NCBI GenBank assembly: GCA_949752735.1
Contig: OX457036.1
Coordinates: 96,589,261 to 96,653,260 of the forward strand
Direction: 5' to 3'
DNA: 64,000 nucleotides
Origin: Lumbricus terrestris
Lineage: Eukaryota; Annelida; Clitellata; Crassiclitellata; Lumbricidae
Under the pieces are notes generated by a model, which made no database searches, was not told the DNA's origin, and saw nothing but the letters and a program-made list of their open reading frames with translations. A program made the position numbers and the translations under genes. Position 1 is the first letter of the stretch. Each line of letters begins with the position of its first letter. Of the stretch, positions 58,151 through 64,000 are shown piece after piece.

Positions 58151-60330
58151 ACAAGTTCACACAACGCAGTATAGTAGGCCAGAATTAAAATCAAAATTAC
58201 AAAAGCTGTACCTAATTCGCCACAAGGCAATATTTTGGAAATGTATCAAGTAACATCTAAGTCGACTCCTATAAAAACCTGCAGTAAACCTGCAATTGGC
58301 AAAATGTGAAATTTGTATTTTAATCTGGGACTAATTTGTTGGCGAATTGATTCCTTGCGCAGTCTTTTCTGTGCAGAGTTGCAGCCTGGTTACAGCCTTT
58401 GGTTGCATGTTTATGTCGACAACGCGTAATTCAATGATGTAATTTTTGTCAAATTTGTTTATTTCATACGAGTTTGAAGTTAGTTCAGACTTAGATAACA
58501 TTTAATTGTTAAGGATTGCTTCGATTTTATCGGGTAGTTTAACCTGTTAACGCTGTGCAGTATTTTTTACAGCAATTTGTAATTTAGTTGGGCGATAATG
58601 GCGTTTCTGGCAGACACGGCGGAGCACTGCGGGGATAAATGCGTTAGGCCTAATTGTTTGTCGGCCTAATTGTTTGTCGTCCTGTTACTAGTCCTTCGAC
58701 TAGTGATTTGAGGCTGACTGCAGTTGCACGAGAGGAATGAAAACCATCTTAGATGCTAGTGTTCGGCGTGGTGATAGGCTGATAGCGCTTTGACCTAATA
58801 CAGAAAATGTTGCCAGTATTCCAGACACTGCCAATGGAGGCAAACTTTGGTGAATTGATTTAAATGAACAAGAATATATGGTCTTTGACAACATGTGTTA
58901 TGAAAATAAATTGTTGAGGCCACATACATGATGGGTGATTTGTAGAAACTTCTTAATCTTGGTTCGATGTAAGATTCTATGTGTGAATTATGTCCCACCC
59001 TTAGGCGAGTTCATTCATCTACAGTTTATCTTTACATTAGCTTTTAAGGGGCCTGGTCTGCTAGGCCGTTGCGACCTGTCCATGCTATGTGCCAACTGAA
59101 CTTATAGCTGTTCTCTGCTTCTTGATTGTTTCTTCAGCTGCACAATTGTTTCACTTTGTTCTGTATTCAAGGAACTTCAGTGTTGTGCTGCTACTATCTG
59201 TTAAGTTTATCTCAATTTCATCTCTCTTCTCATATCAGTTTTTCTCTCTGTCATGTAACAGTTATAATATATCTGCTCTGCTGTTTGGATATTCTCTTCT
59301 TGTCATACTTTACATTGTTGCTAATAAGGAGGCCTATATTGCCACTTGATATGTCTCATGATCTTCATTTCATTTGTGCCCTGATGTGCTGTGTTATAAC
59401 TACTATTACTTTCGCTTCAGTTACTTCAAGGCAGATGATGACTGTACTATGGAGACCTTTGCCAACACCTTCTCCTGGTGGTCTCTGGGCATGCAGTTGG
59501 TCTGTTGGCCAACTGCATGGCAAAGATTGGCAGTAAATATTCCATTGGCTGAGTGTGCAGTATAACTTTAATCACGGCTTTTTAAAACTTGCAGCTGTAC
59601 ACAAAATGTGCAGTTCTAAATGGATTTATGCAGTTGTAAAAGCACTTCTGCACAGTTAAAACTAGCAAAAAATGGTCATTGTCCTTCGATTGGAAGTAAT
59701 TTACCATGGTTATGGGAGGGAAAAGAAGGAGTTGTGCAGTTCTAAAAATTCCTTAAAAGCAGCCCTGACTTTAATACTGTGCATGCTGAGTAAGTGAATA
59801 AGTACTTTCTCTATTACTTCACTTGCAAACGCATAACACGGCATAGAACATGCTGAGTAAGTAAATAAGTACTTTCTTTATTATTTCACTTGCAAACACA
59901 CAACTTGACATAGAACATCATTATAAACATCGAAGTACAGTTATAATTGGTAATAAAACATAGCCTACAAATTAAGTCGCAAGTTGAATAATATTACTAA
60001 AATATTAGCAATAAAAAAGTCATTTATACAGCATTCTGGTGATAAATTCTTTTCCAATCAACGAATCACTAGATTATGTAAGCAAGGCCTATAAGGGAGT
60101 ATCCAGTAACTCGTTCTGGCAGGAGAAGATCGTGGAAGACATACCCAGGGTCACTGAGGATAGAAGCAAAGAGGGATGCATCTGCCTTATAACATGTCAA
60201 ACTAGTTTGCAAAAAAACTGTCTTTTGGGGCTTTCTAATAATAGCGGGCAGACAACTCCTTTGACCCTCGTTTGCAAAACCCCACAGAAGAATACATCAT
60301 TCACGCAATGGTGGTGGAATTTACAACATG
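58151..60330. other. Intergenic, no gene seen
   Basis: No exon or RNA gene recognised. A pair of repeated segments (about 59790-59850 and 59850-59910, with GCTGAGTAAGTGAATAAGTA) is present. Confidence 0.4.
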
Positions 60331-60331
60331 A

Positions 60332-60571
60332 AGTCTGTCTGTCAAACCATGTGACACAAAGAAGTGAAGTGCATAGCATGATTGCTTTGCTTTACAGACA
60401 ATGTAATCAGCTGTCTGTCTGTCAAACCATGTGACACAAGGAAGTGAAGTGCATAGCATGATTGCTTTGTTTTACAGACAATGTAATCAGCTGTCTGTCT
60501 GTCAAACCATGTGACACAAGGAAGTGAAGTGCATAGCATGATTGCTTTGCTTTACAGACAATGTAATCAGT
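60332..60571. repeat. 80-bp tandem repeat, 3 copies
   Basis: Three near-identical 80-bp units (CTGTCTGTCTGTCAAACCAT ... ACAGACAATGTAATCAG), differing at only a few positions, so recently amplified. Confidence 0.95.
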
Positions 60572-60817
60572 GTGCAGAAAACCCCAATCTTTCTAATAGT
60601 GTAACGCCAAGAACCTAGCTTGACTTGGCGGATGCCATGATTCTTATATAATGTATGTCAGGACTAGGGATTTCATAAGTCTTGATAGGCCTACTGCTTG
60701 AATGCAGATGTTTATGATTGCATTGATTGTTGAATAAAGATTTATGTAATTATTATACTTCAAAATGTTGTCATGTCTTATGTTGACATATGTCTCAGCT
60801 TGTCTTGACTATTGCCT

Positions 60818-60863
60818 ATCCCTTTATGCTGGTTTACCATCTGGTAAACCAGCATAAAGGGAT
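60818..60863. repeat. Perfect palindrome, 22-nt arms, 2-nt loop
   Basis: Arms 60818-60839 and 60842-60863 are exact inverse complements. It sits in the YAGLP region of the LINE copy and breaks its frame, so it arose by inverted duplication. Confidence 0.95.
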
Positions 60864-61238
60864 CTCTTGACCGTATTCTACGCGCTGCGGTGCGCCTCAT
60901 TGGTCAACTGCCCAAATTTGGTCACTTTGCAAATTACATGCTGGAGGTTCTGCATTGGCTTCTTGTCCGTAAGCGCATCGAATACAGACTCTCTTCCTTG
61001 ATAATGGCGATGCCAGCTAGGTCTTGCTCCAACTTACCTACTTGATCTTTGTCGGCCTGTGTCAAGTACTCGGACTGGTCGGTCCCTACGCTCGGCTGAT
61101 AGGGTAGTGCTCTTGGTCCCGTTTGCTCGTACCTCCACCGTGCAGAGTCGTGCTTTTTCTGTGGTTGGCCTGGTGGTATGGAATGCCCTCCCACTTGAGC
61201 TTCACCTGTTCCATAGATCACTCTCTGACACCACTGAC

Positions 61239-61455
61239 GCTGTGGTGTAGTGGTGGCGTCGTTGCCTTGAAGCCGGAAGGTTCGAGGTTTGAATCCACCT
61301 CAAGTCACCGCGTAGGGACCTTGGGCAAGTCCTTCACTCGCAATTGCTCAGTGCTTCAGCTTGAAACTCTGATGCAGTGTCCGCTCTGCAGTCGGGAGCG
61401 CCTCTGAGTAGTGAGCTTGAAGGGGCGCTATAACAAGTGCACATACAAACAAACA
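61239..61455 (+). mobile_element. tRNA-derived SINE, family A, inside a LINE
   Basis: GCTGTGGTGTAGTGGTGGCG (box A), GAGGTTTGAATCCACC (box B), ACCTTGGGCAAGTCCTTCAC, GGGAGCGCCTCTGAGTAG, GCTATAACAAGTGCAC and a CAAA tail. Confidence 0.9.
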
Positions 61456-62429
61456 TTCTATAAGCACTTAAAACTTCTGTTTGGCCGTGCTGGAGTCGGG
61501 AGCGCCTCTGAGTAGTTTCCTGGAAGACGCACTATATAAATACTTGAATGAATGAGTTATACTTACTGTTAACAGTAAATACCAAGTTTGTTATGTATGC
61601 ATGTTTGTCCGCAGTGCACCAAGTAGTTTTTTGTTAGACTATCCATTGACACGTGTTCATGGGCGTAGGCTAGGTGGGGGTGGGGGTGGTTTTGCGGGTT
61701 TTACACCCCCCCCCCCATATAATTTCTGAATTAAAAAAAATTCTGCGTATTTTGCATCCATAACTATGGGGAAAGCCCCAAAGTGAATCCCCTCATATAT
61801 TTTTTCCGGGCTATGCCCCTGCATATTTTCAATATTTTTATGTCCATGACATGTCAATCTTGTAAAACACAAGGACTGGCCTCTTAATTTCATTATCATT
61901 CGATTACGCGACCCCGTTAATGCAGAAAATAGACGCCAAGATTGTGCACATCCGCCCGCTGCACACAGAGTTACGGCCTTAAATTTGCGTCATAAAGTGC
62001 GCCGCTTTGGGTCTAATTTGTGATTTTTGCCAACAAGTTTCGCTTTGCAGGTTTTAGTATGTTTTACAACATGTTATTACCTAACTAAAAACTATAAAAC
62101 TGGCTTGTGGCCAATTACTTCTAGCTTTTTTATATATCGCACCGACTAGTATGCTTGCATTATTCATAGCATGCACGGATAATCACAGGTTATTGAGGAT
62201 TGCCACGCAAGGTGGTAATCACGTCCTACTACTTGTTTTACCAACGTCATCTGCCGAATGAAAGGTTCCGTGCATTGAGGGAGGATTGCCAGTATAACGT
62301 CGGCGGTAGGTTGCCAGGTCTTTCCGTCAAACTCACGGTTATCGGATCAACCTGCTACTCGTTTAACTGCTGCCGTCGGGATTAGAAGGCTGAGGTAGGC
62401 CTCGACCTATTCATAGTATTTATTGTTTA

Positions 62430-62640
62430 GCGTTTGCAGAGCGGACAGTTCGCCAGGAACATCAGTAACTGTTATTCTGCAGTCATTAACGATGTGAGAC
62501 ATTGTCTGCACCTCTCTCCGCAGTCGCAGCCTTTCTCCGAAGCCTGCTTTCATCGAACTTGATATTTGCCGCACTACCACCGATTCTGAATCGGTTCAGC
62601 GTCGACCAGCAGATGCGGCGAGATAGGTTGGAACCGACGG
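62430..62640 (-). pseudogene. LINE C-terminal Cys/His segment remnant
   Basis: Minus strand: WSTLNRFRIGGS, then CDCGE-like and MSHIVNDCRI...ALQTLN. This is the C-terminal motif (LNRFR...CxCG...HxxxxC) of several non-LTR elements, with frameshifts. Confidence 0.55.
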
Positions 62641-63085
62641 GGGGGGGGGGTCAGACAATGGCCAGCAATGTCAGTTGTTGACCAAGATCACCATGCATGC
62701 GCAGAGCTAGCAGGACTCCTGCATGGATGATCCGTCCACTGGCGGACATAAAATGTAACTGCCTCCGATAGAAAGTTCGCAAAGTGGTCCATGTTATTGC
62801 TCTAGGGCCTCCTCTTCCTACGAGCTTTCCTCCCAAAGGCTCTGATGTTTTATGACAGAAAGTGCAAAAACTATAATAGTCTACGGTGGAACATTCGCTA
62901 AGCATCACTTAGGCCTACTTACATTTTGTTCTGCACTGCAGGCCTGGGCTTTTCACTTCAGTCAGATGTTCAAGTGGGCAACGGTAGTCTAACCCAGCCA
63001 CAAATGATATCAGAATAAACAATTATTGTGCGCTAATGCAGAAAACCTTAATAGGCAAATCTTCCAGCGTTTCATGGGCGTTTAA

Positions 63086-64000
63086 CCCATCAATGCATGA
63101 ATTTTCTTTTCACAGTGATTTTTGCATATGAGATGTATTATGGTTCCAGAATAAAGGATCAGGTGAATTTTTTTGGAAATATTGAAAAATAAAAAAAATA
63201 TAGCAAAAACAAGTTTTGTCCTTTTAAAAGGACGCTATGCGTTACAGGGTACGTGTTAATTTATACATGCTAATTTATTTTATAGTTATTTGAACTGGTA
63301 GTTTGAAATTTAGACAACACACATTGAATGGCTGACAGACATTGCTTCTAAATGACAAAGTTTTATAATATTATAAAATCTAAAGACTTCTATGGCGCCT
63401 GTTACTCGTATAAAATGCATAAAAAAGTTAATTCGTACACTAGCTAAAATTTGTGTACCATTAGAATACATTTCAAATCCACTTAGTCTAGATAAGTCTT
63501 CCAAGTAAAGTTCCACAAATATGGACTCCACAGACCACAGTCATCAACTTATCATCAATGAAAGTGTGTAGTAATTAGTGGCTGCAGATGAAATTACTTA
63601 GTATGGAAGCGTTCAAAACAGTTGACATGGAGCGCAGTGTTGCACTTGATACACTTCCTCTGGACTTTCTTTCCACATGCAGCACACCTCTTCTGCCCAC
63701 CAGAAATTGCACCAATCAAATGGTTTTGTCCATCGTATCGAACCTCTGCTGGAATACCCTGCCTTCGACTCTGAGTTGGAAGTGCTCGACTTGGCCGTCC
63801 AGCTGAACTTCGGTGGCCACGGTACTTCAAAACATAGGTCATTGCCACTTCACGACGAAATTGAACCAATGTTTGTGACTTTCGGTCAGCTTGCTCTGTA
63901 GAACGACCCAACAGCCAGGCATTCTGAATAGCTACATCGACTGCAAAACAAAACAAGGCCCACCACCATTTCTTGATGCGAATGCTGATTCGAAGTTTTG
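63086..64000 (-). mobile_element. 3' part of a piggyBac-like element (runs off window)
   Basis: The left boundary TTAA|CCC at 63082-63088 fits the piggyBac target TTAA and terminal CCC. Inside on the minus strand is the transposase C-terminal end (63594-64000). A short AAAGGAC palindrome near 63220-63236 lies in the sub-terminal region. Confidence 0.65.
63594..64000 (-). CDS. piggyBac-type transposase, C-terminal part (partial)
   Basis: The frame is open from the window edge to a stop at 63594-63596. It reads KKWWWALFCFAVDVAIQNAW, then FRREVAMTYV, then a Cys-rich finger (KRCAACGKKVQRKCIKCNTA, HVNCFERFH). WWW...QNAW lies near the end of the RNase-H-like transposase core; the finger is the C-terminal RING/PHD-like DNA-binding domain. 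piggyBac transposases cut and paste at TTAA. No stop or frameshift is seen in this part, so the copy may be young or domesticated. The catalytic aspartates lie outside the window. Confidence 0.88.
   Translation of the reverse strand, partial: KLRISIRIKKWWWALFCFAVDVAIQNAWLLGRSTEQADRKSQTLVQFRREVAMTYVLKYRGHRSSAGRPSRALPTQSRRQGIPAEVRYDGQNHLIGAISGGQKRCAACGKKVQRKCIKCNTALHVNCFERFHTK

Larger units (their letters stand above)
60810..61545 (+). pseudogene. LINE RT C-terminal copy interrupted by a SINE
   Basis: Reads LSLYAGLPSG, then LRAAVRLIGQLPKFGH, EVLHWL, TGRSLRSADRVVLLVPFAR, AFSVVGLVVWNALPLELH and FHRSLSDT. It then resumes after the SINE with FYKHLKLLFGRAGVGSASE and the usual tail. The SINE (61239-61455) therefore landed in this LINE. 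A 46-nt palindrome lies at its start. Confidence 0.8.

Noticed and set aside
59446..59560. Frame with TFSWWSLG resembling a potassium-channel pore
   Set aside because: No GYGD selectivity filter, no neighbouring channel exons and no splice borders; too weak to call.

Overview
The window is eukaryotic nuclear DNA from a marine invertebrate. Short exons have canonical GT/AG borders and lie in long, AT-rich, repeat-laden introns. Gene structure, the CR1/RTE-like LINEs, tRNA-derived SINEs, THAP and piggyBac pieces and the frequent 8-mer TAGGCCTA suggest a non-vertebrate deuterostome, perhaps an echinoderm; this is not firm. There are no operons, no rRNA and no CRISPR.

Two host genes can be assembled exon by exon, both on the + strand. 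(1) PTPA (PP2A phosphatase activator, PPP2R4): 10 exons from 14493 to 21373, 319 residues, complete, with an ETS-type promoter site and a poly(A) signal. (2) ADAM17/TACE (membrane sheddase): 22 regular exons, one microexon and two extra alternative exons from 23737 to 52953. The spliced frame closes exactly to about 707 residues: signal peptide, prodomain, RFRR furin site, metalloprotease, disintegrin, membrane-proximal domain, CANDIS-like segment, one membrane helix and a short tail.

The most interesting content is inside ADAM17. A 6-nt microexon (34653-34658) supplies the catalytic glutamate of the HExxH zinc motif. Skipping it keeps the frame but gives a protease-dead protein. Two tandemly duplicated exon pairs, 10a/10b (metalloprotease) and 17a/17b (start of the membrane-proximal domain), have matching phases. 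Using both or neither member of a pair leads to a stop codon, so they look mutually exclusive. Together these give up to eight in-frame ectodomain forms of one sheddase.

The left 14 kb holds decayed material: a retroelement remnant, a long ATC microsatellite, a LINE 3' end, a THAP-domain pseudogene with an NRF1-type promoter palindrome, a 359-codon LINE RT fragment, a SAP-like gene fragment and a frameshifted LINE RT. Introns and the right 11 kb carry two hAT-type elements with perfect 8-bp target duplications, a mariner-like element with about 200-bp terminal repeats, nested SINE/LINE insertions, several minisatellites and, at the right edge, the C-terminal end of a piggyBac transposase.
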